Below are positions 1 to 7,431 of a DNA stretch of 64,000 bases, piece by piece. The stretch covers positions 1-64,000 of the forward strand of contig DBGCOP010000010.1 of assembly GCA_048360435.1 (NCBI GenBank), written 5' to 3'. The position numbers and the translations under genes were made by a program. The stretch's first letter is position 1. Each line of letters starts with the position of its first letter. The notes under the pieces are model-generated. The model searched no databases, was not told the origin of the DNA, and saw nothing but the letters and a program-made list of their open reading frames with translations. This stretch comes from Limenecus sp048360435 (GTDB lineage Bacteria > Cyanobacteriota > Vampirovibrionia > Gastranaerophilales > Gastranaerophilaceae).

Positions 1-121
1 AAAACCAAAAGAGAATTAAAGAGAGAAATTAATTTTAAACTAATACATACACACTGACCTACCACACTAACCTACACTTACACTTACTTACTACACACAC
101 GAGGAATCAAACAAGATTCAT
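1..121. other. Contig-edge non-coding stretch, G-poor tract
   Basis: No reading frame is visible here. On the + strand positions 41-100 contain a single G and are made of short CA, CTA and CTTA words, which is unlike the rest of the window. It may be the 3' untranslated end of a gene lying to the left, because a + strand terminator follows at 122-159. Nothing else is recognised. Confidence 0.35.
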
Positions 122-159
122 CCGGAATTCATTATGAGTTCCGGTTTTTTTTGTTTTTT
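122..159 (+). terminator. Rho-independent terminator at contig edge
   Basis: A 9-bp stem (122-130 with 136-144, one G-U wobble) around the loop ATTAT is followed by eight T, a G and six more T. It would end a + strand transcript that enters from outside the window. Confidence 0.75.
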
Positions 160-278
160 ACATCGGCTTCGCTTTCGTAGACAAGCTCACTCGGCTCATT
201 CTTCGCCGGTTCGTTTTTTACTTCAGCTTTCGCTTCCGTAGACAAGCTCACTCGGCTCATTCTTCGCCGGTTCGTTTT
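153..278. repeat. Two-copy 60/61-bp tandem repeat, G+C-rich
   Basis: Two head-to-tail copies start near 153 and 213. A 42-bp core is identical in both (176-217 and 237-278). The core is clearly richer in G+C than its surroundings. On the minus strand it can be read as an N-E-P-A-K-N-E-P-S-E-L-V-Y peptide, but the two copies are in different frames because the unit is 61 bp between cores, so a translated repeat protein is unlikely. It is probably an intergenic repeat family. Confidence 0.75.
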
Positions 279-358
279 GTCAAAAAAAAGGGAGCTTTGA
301 AACAAACCTCCCATATTTCCCCATTTCTCCGTATATTTACGCCTAATTACTTAGTGCG

Positions 359-892
359 TTAATATTCGATACCTTGTCTTGCCATAACACCCATATCAAA
401 GTAGTGTTTAATCGGCTTCATTTCAGTAACCAGATGAGCAAGCGCAATCAATTCAGGATGCGCATATCTGCCTGTCAAAACAATCTCCAGGCTTTCCGGT
501 TTATTTAACAATACATCTTTTATTTCGGATACTTTAATCATATTCATAGCAACACAAATATTAATTTCATCCAAAATAACAAGCTGGTACTCTCCGCTTT
601 GAATCGCTTTTTTTGCTAACTCCCAGCCTTTTTTAGCTTCCTTAAAATCTTCCATACAAACATTGTGTTTGTAAACTACTCTGTCCATTCCAAACTGATG
701 AACTTCCAAATTAGGCAAAAACTGACCGGCAGAAGCGATTTCACCATAAGTTGTGCCTGAATCACCTTTTGTAAATTGGATAACAAGAACTTTCCAGCCA
801 TGTCCGAGAGCACGTAAAGCCAAACCCAATGAAGCTGTTGTTTTACCTTTTCCGTCTCCCGTATAAATTTGGATATAGCCGTGTTCTAACAA
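359..892 (-). CDS. cobO: Corrinoid (cob(I)alamin) adenosyltransferase, CobA/CobO/BtuR family
   Basis: The enzyme transfers the adenosyl group of ATP to cob(I)alamin or cob(I)inamide to make the coenzyme B12 form, in the cytoplasm. The 177-residue protein has the family's usual length. It carries the P-loop GDGKGKTT near residue 12, the LDEINI Walker B segment near 108 and the VLTGRYAHPEL block near 138. The start is a TTG at 890-892, chosen because GGAGG lies 8 nt upstream; no ATG is available. No other cobalamin gene is nearby, so it probably serves corrinoid salvage. A structured RNA candidate lies about 120 nt upstream on the same strand. Confidence 0.93.
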   Translation of the reverse strand: MLEHGYIQIYTGDGKGKTTASLGLALRALGHGWKVLVIQFTKGDSGTTYGEIASAGQFLPNLEVHQFGMDRVVYKHNVCMEDFKEAKKGWELAKKAIQSGEYQLVILDEINICVAMNMIKVSEIKDVLLNKPESLEIVLTGRYAHPELIALAHLVTEMKPIKHYFDMGVMARQGIEY

Positions 893-1010
893 AGTTTTGT
901 CCTCCGAAACTGACAGATTCTTATCTCATCTATCATTATAAATGTGTATTTAACTTTTTTTATCGATTAAATGGAGTAGAATGCTCCAATACGCTAGTGC
1001 GGAATATACG

Positions 1011-1065
1011 AAATGCCTAGCAAAAATTGCGTTGAACCCTGTCGTTCAACATAAAATTGGCATCT
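1011..1065 (-). ncRNA. Candidate structured RNA (three-way junction) upstream of cobO
   Basis: An outer 7-bp helix (1011-1017 with 1059-1065) encloses two adjacent hairpins: 1031-1037/1044-1050, a perfect 7-bp stem with a 6-nt loop, and 1020-1023/1027-1030, a 4-bp stem. On the minus strand the outer helix has one G-U wobble. On the plus strand the same position is an A-C mismatch, so a minus-strand RNA fits better. It would sit in the 5' leader of cobO. I could not match it to a cobalamin riboswitch or any other known class. Confidence 0.4.
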
Positions 1066-1390
1066 CCCAAAATTTTAATTTTTATATGAATTAAATTTCA
1101 ATTAATTTCCGAACTTGTATATACATATTAAAACAAATTTTTTTCGCATGGGCAATTTTTGTTTCTTCCATGCTTTTTATTTTACAATTTTACCAGTGTA
1201 GCATATCCGTAAATAGCGTATTTTAGACACTTTATGGCAAATAACCAAATTTTTACATTTAATTTTTTATAATTCTTAAAAAAGACTTGAAACCATGAGT
1301 ATATGGCTATTACATCTAATTTTAAAAAAATAATTTTGTTTAAAATTTTGTAATTATATTTCTTATTTTTCAAAAGATATCTTCCGATAA
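1066..1390. other. A+T-rich intergenic stretch, no gene seen
   Basis: Very A+T-rich sequence between the candidate RNA and the glmU terminator. A 63-codon minus-strand frame (1182-1373) consists of K, N, I, Y and F codons with no ribosome binding site and no recognisable motif, and is taken to be chance. Nothing else is seen. Confidence 0.5.
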
Positions 1391-1393
1391 AAA

Positions 1394-1418
1394 AAAGAGA
1401 GGATAAAAACCTCTCTTT
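1394..1418 (-). terminator. Terminator after glmU
   Basis: A perfect 9-bp stem (1394-1402 with 1410-1418) has a 7-nt loop and a T-run on the minus strand side (positions 1396 down to 1389). It begins 7 nt past the glmU stop codon. Confidence 0.88.
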
Positions 1419-1424
1419 TTAAAT

Positions 1425-2711
1425 CTATTTTTTTATTTTATTAAACCAATCCTTAAATATTTTTAAAGGTGCTCTTGTCAATCCCAAAGCATTAGCCTCA
1501 ATATCCTTGCTTACAACAGAGCCTGCTCCGATTGATGCGTTCTCACCTATACGAACAGGAGCAACCAAAACAGAATTTGAACCTGTCGAAGCATTGTTTT
1601 CCACCACGGTCTCAAATTTTTCTTTTGTTATGTGGTTATAATTTGCCGTTATTGTACCTGCTCCGATATTCACATTATTACCAAGCGTACTGTCACCTAT
1701 GTAACTCAAATGAGAAACATTTGTATGAGAATCAATTTTTGATTTTTTAATCTCAACAAAATTCCCTATTTTTACAAAATCGCCAAGTTCAACATCACCT
1801 CTGAGCCTTGAAAAAGGACCTATTTTGCAATTTTTCCCTATTTTGTTTTTGCCTTCAATATATGTGCAAGGATAAATAATAGTATCAGGCTCAATTTCTG
1901 TATCAGGAGAAATAAATGTTGTATCAGGATCAACAATTGTTACACCGTCAGACATTAATTTTTCTAAAACTCTGTCTTTTATAACTTTAGTTGCTTGGGC
2001 AAGATGAATCTTTGAATTTATTCCATAAGATTCTTCATTATTTTTAAGGACATAAGACTGAGCTTTTAAGCCTTTGTTTATTGTCCATTTAACTATGTCG
2101 GTTAAATAATATTCATTTTGTGCATTATTTGAATCAAGATTCAAAAATGCTTCAGAAACTTCATCCCAGTTGATTAAATAAACACCCGTATTTACTTCTT
2201 TTATCTTCTTTTGCGCAGGCGAAGCATCTTTTTCTTCTATGATTGCTTTCAGATTTCCGTTTTCATCACGGATTATTCTTCCATAATTTGTCGGATCTTC
2301 AAAAATAGCAGACATGACAGTCAACGCAGCACCGCTTTTTTCATGCTCTTGAATAAAATCCTTCAATGTTTCATCCGTCAAAAGCGGAGTATCACCACAA
2401 AGTATTAATACACCGCCTTTAAAACCTTTTAAATCTTCATAAGCCTGATATGCGGCATGCCCGGTGCCAAGCTGGGGTGATTGTAAACGGCATTTCACAT
2501 TTTTATAATTCTTTGTTACATAATCTTCGACAGATTCAGCTTGATGACCTACTATAACATAATTTTCTTCGGCAAGTCCTGTTCCGTTCACGGCGTCTAT
2601 TACATAGCCTAAAAGTTCTTTATTAAAAATTTTATGCAACACTTTAGATGTTTCAGACTTCATTCTTGTGCCCTTGCCTGCTGCAAGGATAATTGATTTT
2701 ATTGTTTTCAT
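1425..2711 (-). CDS. glmU: Bifunctional N-acetylglucosamine-1-phosphate uridyltransferase / glucosamine-1-phosphate acetyltransferase
   Basis: GlmU makes UDP-GlcNAc for peptidoglycan and envelope sugars by acetylating glucosamine-1-phosphate and then uridylylating it. The N-terminal nucleotidyltransferase shows LAAGKGTRMKS at residues 9-19 and the GTGHAAYQA block. The C-terminal half is a left-handed beta-helix of hexapeptide repeats with the acetyltransferase segment NIGAGTITANYN. At 428 residues it is somewhat shorter than the roughly 456 usual for the family, mainly at the C-terminus, but both active regions are present. GAGGA lies 5 nt before the ATG. It is a single gene with its own terminator. 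Confidence 0.95.
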   Translation of the reverse strand: MKTIKSIILAAGKGTRMKSETSKVLHKIFNKELLGYVIDAVNGTGLAEENYVIVGHQAESVEDYVTKNYKNVKCRLQSPQLGTGHAAYQAYEDLKGFKGGVLILCGDTPLLTDETLKDFIQEHEKSGAALTVMSAIFEDPTNYGRIIRDENGNLKAIIEEKDASPAQKKIKEVNTGVYLINWDEVSEAFLNLDSNNAQNEYYLTDIVKWTINKGLKAQSYVLKNNEESYGINSKIHLAQATKVIKDRVLEKLMSDGVTIVDPDTTFISPDTEIEPDTIIYPCTYIEGKNKIGKNCKIGPFSRLRGDVELGDFVKIGNFVEIKKSKIDSHTNVSHLSYIGDSTLGNNVNIGAGTITANYNHITKEKFETVVENNASTGSNSVLVAPVRIGENASIGAGSVVSKDIEANALGLTRAPLKIFKDWFNKIKK

Positions 2712-2788
2712 AACATTCCTCTTTTCTTCCTTCCTAATTTTATACCAACAAATCTGAAACAGCCAATCTGTAACATTTACAGCACAGT

Positions 2789-3763
2789 TTATTTGTAAAA
2801 TACACGCTTTATTACATCACATGCAATCATCACTGCTTCTTTAGCAGGAGTAGTTTCTGAAAGAGCATTCAACATCATAAAATCGTGATGTGTGCCGTTT
2901 ACCCTGATACTCAAAACATCAACACCACAAAAGTCGAGTTTTCTGGCATAAGCTTCACCCTCATCTCTAAGTACATCATTCTCATCTGTAATAATCAAAG
3001 TCGGTGGCATATCTTTCAGTTCCTCTTCAGATGCCTTTAAAGGAGAAACATAAGAACAATCGCGATCTTTTTTATCAGGTGCATAAGCATCCCAAAACCA
3101 TTCCATGGCTTTCTTTGTCAGCCATGGACCGTCAGCAAAATCCTCGTAAGATATTGTGTCCATATCCGCATTGGTTACAGGATAAAAAAGAGCCTGAAAA
3201 AGGATTTTAGGTCCATTTTGTTTTTTTGCTTTCATTGCAACAACCGTTGCCATATTGCCGCCTGCACTGTCTCCTGCAATAACAATTCTGTTTTCATCTA
3301 TATTAAATTCAGATGGATTTTCATAAATATAAGTCAAAACTCCATAAACCTGTTCCAGTGCAACAGGATATTTTGCTTCAGGAGAAAGAGCATAGTCAGG
3401 AAAAATAATAACAGAATCTGTACAGTTCGCAAGTTGACGAATCAAAAAGTCGTGGGTCTTAGGCCCACCCATAATCCAGCCACCACCGTGGATATATAAA
3501 ATCACAGGCAAAGTCTTATCCTTGCTATCCTTTGGTCTAACAACCCTGATTTCAATATTACCTGCATTCTCGGTAAAAATATTCCTGTCAAAAACATCAG
3601 CCTCTATAACCCTTGGCGTTTTTTCCTGCAAATGAATTAAAAACTCTCTTGCTTTCCCGGGTGTCAATTCATATAACGGCGTATCGGCTTCTTTCTCAAC
3701 TGCCGATATAAATTCTTCAGTTTTTGTAGTCAGGTTAGGAAGTTTTGATGACGGTGAACTCAT
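2789..3763 (-). CDS. Alpha/beta hydrolase fold-3 esterase (hormone-sensitive lipase-like)
   Basis: Predicted cytoplasmic carboxylesterase of the HSL/Aes type, 324 residues from the chosen start. It has the oxyanion-hole motif HGGGW, the nucleophile elbow GDSAGG, an acidic residue in the ITDENDVLRDEG segment and the C-terminal histidine in GTHHDFM, so the catalytic triad looks complete. The start is the ATG at 3761-3763, preceded by AAAGGAG at good spacing; an in-frame ATG 33 nt further upstream would place that Shine-Dalgarno sequence inside the gene. No signal peptide is seen. The natural substrate cannot be told from the sequence. Confidence 0.88.
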   Translation of the reverse strand: MSSPSSKLPNLTTKTEEFISAVEKEADTPLYELTPGKAREFLIHLQEKTPRVIEADVFDRNIFTENAGNIEIRVVRPKDSKDKTLPVILYIHGGGWIMGGPKTHDFLIRQLANCTDSVIIFPDYALSPEAKYPVALEQVYGVLTYIYENPSEFNIDENRIVIAGDSAGGNMATVVAMKAKKQNGPKILFQALFYPVTNADMDTISYEDFADGPWLTKKAMEWFWDAYAPDKKDRDCSYVSPLKASEEELKDMPPTLIITDENDVLRDEGEAYARKLDFCGVDVLSIRVNGTHHDFMMLNALSETTPAKEAVMIACDVIKRVFYK

Positions 3764-3845
3764 TTTTTCTCCTTTGTATATCTTATGCTTATACATAATA
3801 TCTTTTCATTACTAATGAAACATTGGTTGATTTTCTATCAGACAG

Positions 3846-5150
3846 ATGAGTGATAATAAACAAATCTTTTTGCTGCATTTAACATATATGAACAGAATTA
3901 AAAAATATCAAATGCTCGATTATATTTCAGAAAATATTGAAGAAGAAACGACAATCAATGAGCACCGCATTTACATTTTAAATAAATCTAACAAATATGA
4001 TGGTGACATATACTATATAATTGACAGAGAGTTTCGGCTTAATGACAATTATGCTGTTCAATATGGAAGAACAGTTGCAGAAAAAGAAAACAAAAAATTT
4101 AATATAATTTTTAATTGTCCAGTATTCGAAATAAAAACAAAACAAAATTTTTTCGATGAAGAATTTAAAAAGGTTCAAAATGACTGCAACGATAACAACT
4201 TAGACTTTGTAATTTTCAAAAACCCAACGGAAATTAACAGCTATTTAAAAAATAAAAAACCATATATGGTATTGATTGATTTTAATCCCATAAGAAAAAA
4301 GTCAATAAAAACAGGCGATTTCAACTTCATAGAAATCGACGGTCACAACATAATACCAGCAAGATATATTTCAGAAAAACAAGAATATAATGCCGCATCT
4401 TTCAGAAGAAAAGTCTATCTAAACATATCAGAATTTCTAACAGAATATAATTCAAAATCAAAAAACTATAATAACTTAATAAGAGATTTCATTGAAAGAA
4501 AATTGCCTTTGTATGCTGAATATAAAAATAATCCGGTAAAAAAATGTACATCAGGCTTTTCAAAATATATGACCTATGGTTTTTTGTCTGCAAAAAGAAT
4601 TGCTTTTGAGATTTTAAAAGCAGATACAAACAGACTCAACAAAGAAGCTTTTCTTGAAGAATTAATAGTAAGGCAGGAATTATCAGACAATTTTTGTTTG
4701 TACTGTAAGAATTTCAAAACTATTGATTGTGTTCCTAACTGGGCAAAAGAGACATTAAACAGCCACAAACATGATATTAGAACCAGTATTTATCCTATTG
4801 AAAAATTAGAACATGCTCAAACTTGTGATGAACTATGGAATGCGGCACAAAAACAGCTGTTAAAAGAGGGCAAAATAGAAGGCTATCTAAGAATGTACTG
4901 GGCAAAAATGCTTCTCAACTGGACAATATCAGCACAAGAAGCAATCGATATAGCCATATATTTAAATGACAAATATGCGTTTGATGCTCCTTCTGCAAAT
5001 GGATACGCAGCAATTTTATGGTCGATAGCAGGGTTGCATGACAGAGCATTCGCTGAACGTCCCGTATTCGGCAAAATACGCACAATGACATACAAGGGTG
5101 CAAAAAGTAAATTTGATATTCAGAAATATATTGAAGAATTTAAAAACTAA
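3846..5150 (+). CDS. phrB: Class II CPD photolyase (deoxyribodipyrimidine photolyase)
   Basis: A light-driven flavoenzyme that splits cyclobutane pyrimidine dimers in DNA. The 434-residue length fits class II. The C-terminal FAD-binding region is diagnostic: RMYWAKMLLNWT, NGYAAILWSIAGLHDRAF and RPVFGKIRTMTYKG, followed by KFDIQKYI, as in class II enzymes of archaea, plants and animals. The N-terminus has the IIDREFRLNDNYAVQYG block of the antenna domain. The ribosome binding site is weak. It converges on the acetyltransferase gene with a 4-nt stop-codon overlap. A photolyase is unexpected in a dark-living gut organism and may reflect transfer or retention. Confidence 0.88.
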   Translation: MSDNKQIFLLHLTYMNRIKKYQMLDYISENIEEETTINEHRIYILNKSNKYDGDIYYIIDREFRLNDNYAVQYGRTVAEKENKKFNIIFNCPVFEIKTKQNFFDEEFKKVQNDCNDNNLDFVIFKNPTEINSYLKNKKPYMVLIDFNPIRKKSIKTGDFNFIEIDGHNIIPARYISEKQEYNAASFRRKVYLNISEFLTEYNSKSKNYNNLIRDFIERKLPLYAEYKNNPVKKCTSGFSKYMTYGFLSAKRIAFEILKADTNRLNKEAFLEELIVRQELSDNFCLYCKNFKTIDCVPNWAKETLNSHKHDIRTSIYPIEKLEHAQTCDELWNAAQKQLLKEGKIEGYLRMYWAKMLLNWTISAQEAIDIAIYLNDKYAFDAPSANGYAAILWSIAGLHDRAFAERPVFGKIRTMTYKGAKSKFDIQKYIEEFKN

Positions 5151-5737
5151 CCTTCAAATTTTTTATATCTGCCTTTGTCTGCTTCGGTAATTTCCCTTAT
5201 CACACGGCATGGATTTCCGGCAGCAATTACATTCGAAGGTATATCCTTGTTCACAACGCTTCCTGCTCCAATTACCGTGTTATCACCAATTGTAACATTC
5301 GGCAGAACACTTACGTTTGCACCAATCCAAACATTGTTGCCGACTTTTATAGGATAAGCAAACTCAATTCCAGAAGCTCTCTCCTGTGCATCAACAGGAT
5401 GTCCTGCCGTATAAAATCCACAATTTGGTGCAATAAATACATTATCTCCAAATGTAACTTTTGCACAATCCAAAATCACAAGATTATGATTTGCATAAAA
5501 GTTCTCACCGATTTCAATATTATATCCATAGTCACAATAGAAAGTGGATCGTATGGTAAACTGTTTACCGGTTTTTCCAAGTAATTGTTTAATAATACTT
5601 TCTCTTTCATCCTGCTTTGAAGGCGAAAGCTGATTAAGTCTAAAATAAAGTTCCTGTGCATTTAACCGGTCTCGTTCAAGAGTTTCATCAAGAGCATCAT
5701 ATAAATAACCACTTATCATCTTTTCTTTTTCGTTCAT
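5147..5737 (-). CDS. Maltose/galactoside O-acetyltransferase-type sugar acetyltransferase
   Basis: A left-handed beta-helix acetyl-CoA-dependent transferase of the Maa/LacA/NodL group, 196 residues. The N-terminal Mac segment (KEKMISGYLYDALDETL) is followed by a linker and hexapeptide repeats. The catalytic histidine lies in FYTAGHPVD, and the acetyl-CoA end has IGAGSVVNKDIPSNVIAAGNPCRVIR. GAGGTG is well placed before the ATG at 5735-5737. It probably acetylates a maltose- or glucose-like sugar; the exact acceptor is unknown. Confidence 0.88.
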   Translation of the reverse strand: MNEKEKMISGYLYDALDETLERDRLNAQELYFRLNQLSPSKQDERESIIKQLLGKTGKQFTIRSTFYCDYGYNIEIGENFYANHNLVILDCAKVTFGDNVFIAPNCGFYTAGHPVDAQERASGIEFAYPIKVGNNVWIGANVSVLPNVTIGDNTVIGAGSVVNKDIPSNVIAAGNPCRVIREITEADKGRYKKFEG

Positions 5738-5801
5738 TTTTCACCTCATTTTTTCTTGCAGTAATTATACCAAAATTCTATAATTAAAAAAAAGGAGAAT
5801 T

Positions 5802-6431
5802 ATGATGAAGGTATTGTTACTAAATGGAAGCTCTAACAGACAGGGCTGCACTTATACAGCACTTTGTGAAATAGCAAAAACACTTGAGAATGAAGGAATT
5901 GAAACAGAAATTTTTCAAATAGGCAACAGACCTATAAGAGATTGTATAGGCTGTGGATCCTGTAAGAAAAATGAAGGTAAATGTGTATTTGAGGAAGATG
6001 ACGTTGATCTGTTTATTGAAAAAGCAAAAGAATTTGACGGTTTTATCTTTGGTTCGCCTGTGTATTATGCACACCCGAGCGGAAGACTTCTTTCATTTCT
6101 TGACAGAGCATTTTTTGCGGGAAAGAAAAATTTCGCATACAAACCGGCAGCTGCAATTGTCTCAGCAAGAAGAGCCGGCACAACAGCATCTCTTGATGCA
6201 ATCACAAAACACATGACTATTAACAATATGCCTGTTGTATCATCAAACTACTGGAACATGGTTCACGGCAACACTCCTGATGAAGTCAGACAGGACAAAG
6301 AAGGCTTACAAACAATGAGGAATTTAGGGCTTAATATGGCATGGCTGCTTAAATGTTTAGAAGCCGGAAAAAGTTCAGGAATAAACAGGCCTGATGCAGA
6401 AGAAAAAATCTGGACAAATTTTATAAGATAA
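5802..6431 (+). CDS. Flavodoxin-family NAD(P)H oxidoreductase, iron-sulfur flavoprotein-like
   Basis: A 209-residue flavodoxin-fold protein of the NADPH-dependent FMN reductase group. The FMN phosphate loop is LNGSSNRQGCTYTA near the start, and GSPVYYAHPSGRLLSFLDRA forms the second flavin-binding segment. A compact cysteine motif, CIGCGSCKKNEGKC, about 48 residues in resembles the 4Fe-4S site of archaeal and clostridial iron-sulfur flavoproteins. It is probably a cytoplasmic electron-transfer or detoxification enzyme in an anaerobe. AAGGAG lies 4 nt before the first of two ATGs. A strong hairpin terminator follows. Confidence 0.85.
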   Translation: MMKVLLLNGSSNRQGCTYTALCEIAKTLENEGIETEIFQIGNRPIRDCIGCGSCKKNEGKCVFEEDDVDLFIEKAKEFDGFIFGSPVYYAHPSGRLLSFLDRAFFAGKKNFAYKPAAAIVSARRAGTTASLDAITKHMTINNMPVVSSNYWNMVHGNTPDEVRQDKEGLQTMRNLGLNMAWLLKCLEAGKSSGINRPDAEEKIWTNFIR

Positions 6432-6440
6432 TAAAAAAGT

Positions 6441-6474
6441 AAAAAGGCTATTCTCAGGGCAGAATAGCCTTTTT
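6441..6474. terminator. Bidirectional terminator between convergent genes
   Basis: A perfect 14-bp stem (6441-6454 with 6461-6474) with a 6-nt loop carries A-runs and T-runs on both flanks. It can terminate the flavoprotein gene on the plus strand and the small gene at 6486-6692 on the minus strand. Confidence 0.93.
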
Positions 6475-6485
6475 TAGAGAGTATA

Positions 6486-6692
6486 TTATAATCGTAAATC
6501 AATAGGTGACGTCAGCTGTTCTAAAGTTATTGTGTTAGGGTCTTGCCAATCGTCTTTAGTTAATAATGAGCTGGTGGATGAAGTATCAAATAAAGATTGA
6601 TTTTGTGCGTATATATCTTTCTCCTTTTTTGAATTCAGGGAACTTATGTTGGTTCTCAACTCATTACTAGCCGATTCTACTGAATCGATCAT
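6486..6692 (-). CDS. Small hypothetical protein (68 residues)
   Basis: I do not recognise this protein. It is rich in S, T, N and D, has no membrane segment and no cysteine, and ends in SPIDLRL. AAAGGG stands 8 nt before the ATG, and the shared terminator at 6441-6474 follows directly, which argues for a real gene. It lies downstream of the two-component genes on the same strand after an 87-nt gap, so cotranscription is possible. Confidence 0.5.
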   Translation of the reverse strand: MIDSVESASNELRTNISSLNSKKEKDIYAQNQSLFDTSSTSSLLTKDDWQDPNTITLEQLTSPIDLRL

Positions 6693-6779
6693 AAATACTA
6701 CCCTTTCATTTCAGCAACATGTTTATTATAGCTTTTTTGAGAGTATTATCTATGCCTCCCAAGAGCCATTTTGCTAAAA

Positions 6780-7430
6780 TCAAACAAGATTCTCTTTTAT
6801 TGCTAAAATAGCTGCTTGTGTTCTGTCTTCCACAGACATCTTATGCAAAATATTCTTCAAGTGATTTTTTACGGTATGTATAGAAAGAACAAGGTCCTCA
6901 GCAATATCCTTATTAGATTTGCCAAGTGCAACAAGTTTCAAAATATCTTTTTCTCTTGCAGTTAAATCAAAGTCCTGGATGATATTTTCTTTTGTCGTAT
7001 CCACAACAAATTCCGACTTAAAAACCTGAAGAATATACTGAGCAATTGACGGATCAATCCACAATGCACCATTCATTACTGAATTGATGACATTAACCAG
7101 TTCATCAAGTTTTATATTTTTCAAACAATATGCATTCGCTCCTGAATTAAAAGACGAAAAAACATGCTCTTTTTCATTAAAAGACGTCAACATTATTATC
7201 TTAATTTCAGGGTTTATTTCTTTTATTTTTTTAGAAGCATCTATACCATTCATTACCGGCATAGAAATATCCATAAGAACAACATCCGCTTTATTACCGT
7301 CTTTAATAAAATTTAAAGCAGCAAGTCCATTGTCAGATTCAAAAATTTCAACACCCTCAAATCTTGATTTTAATCCATATGCAATTGTTTTTCTTGTATG
7401 CTGATAATCTTCAACAAGCAGAATTTTCAT
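6780..7430 (-). CDS. NarL/LuxR-family response regulator
   Basis: A two-domain DNA-binding response regulator of 216 residues. The receiver domain has the phosphoacceptor D54 in LMDISMP, the acidic pair in VEDYQ at the N-terminus, the switch T in MLTSF and the conserved K in LKNIKLDEL. The output is a C-terminal LuxR-type helix-turn-helix: LTAREKDILKLVALGKSNKDIA with SIHTVKNHLKNIL. It starts 1 nt after the stop of the histidine kinase gene, with GAGG inside that gene's end, so the two are translated from one message and almost certainly form a pair. Confidence 0.93.
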   Translation of the reverse strand: MKILLVEDYQHTRKTIAYGLKSRFEGVEIFESDNGLAALNFIKDGNKADVVLMDISMPVMNGIDASKKIKEINPEIKIIMLTSFNEKEHVFSSFNSGANAYCLKNIKLDELVNVINSVMNGALWIDPSIAQYILQVFKSEFVVDTTKENIIQDFDLTAREKDILKLVALGKSNKDIAEDLVLSIHTVKNHLKNILHKMSVEDRTQAAILAIKENLV

Positions 7431-7431
7431 T

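Noticed and set aside
132..314. 60-codon minus-strand frame over the tandem repeat
   Set aside because: The repeat copies are in different frames, there is no ribosome binding site, and it overlaps a terminator; treated as a repeat element only.
893..1066. Cobalamin riboswitch upstream of cobO
   Set aside because: Expected because of the gene, but no B12-box-like sequence or large conserved core was found; only a smaller unassigned fold is reported.
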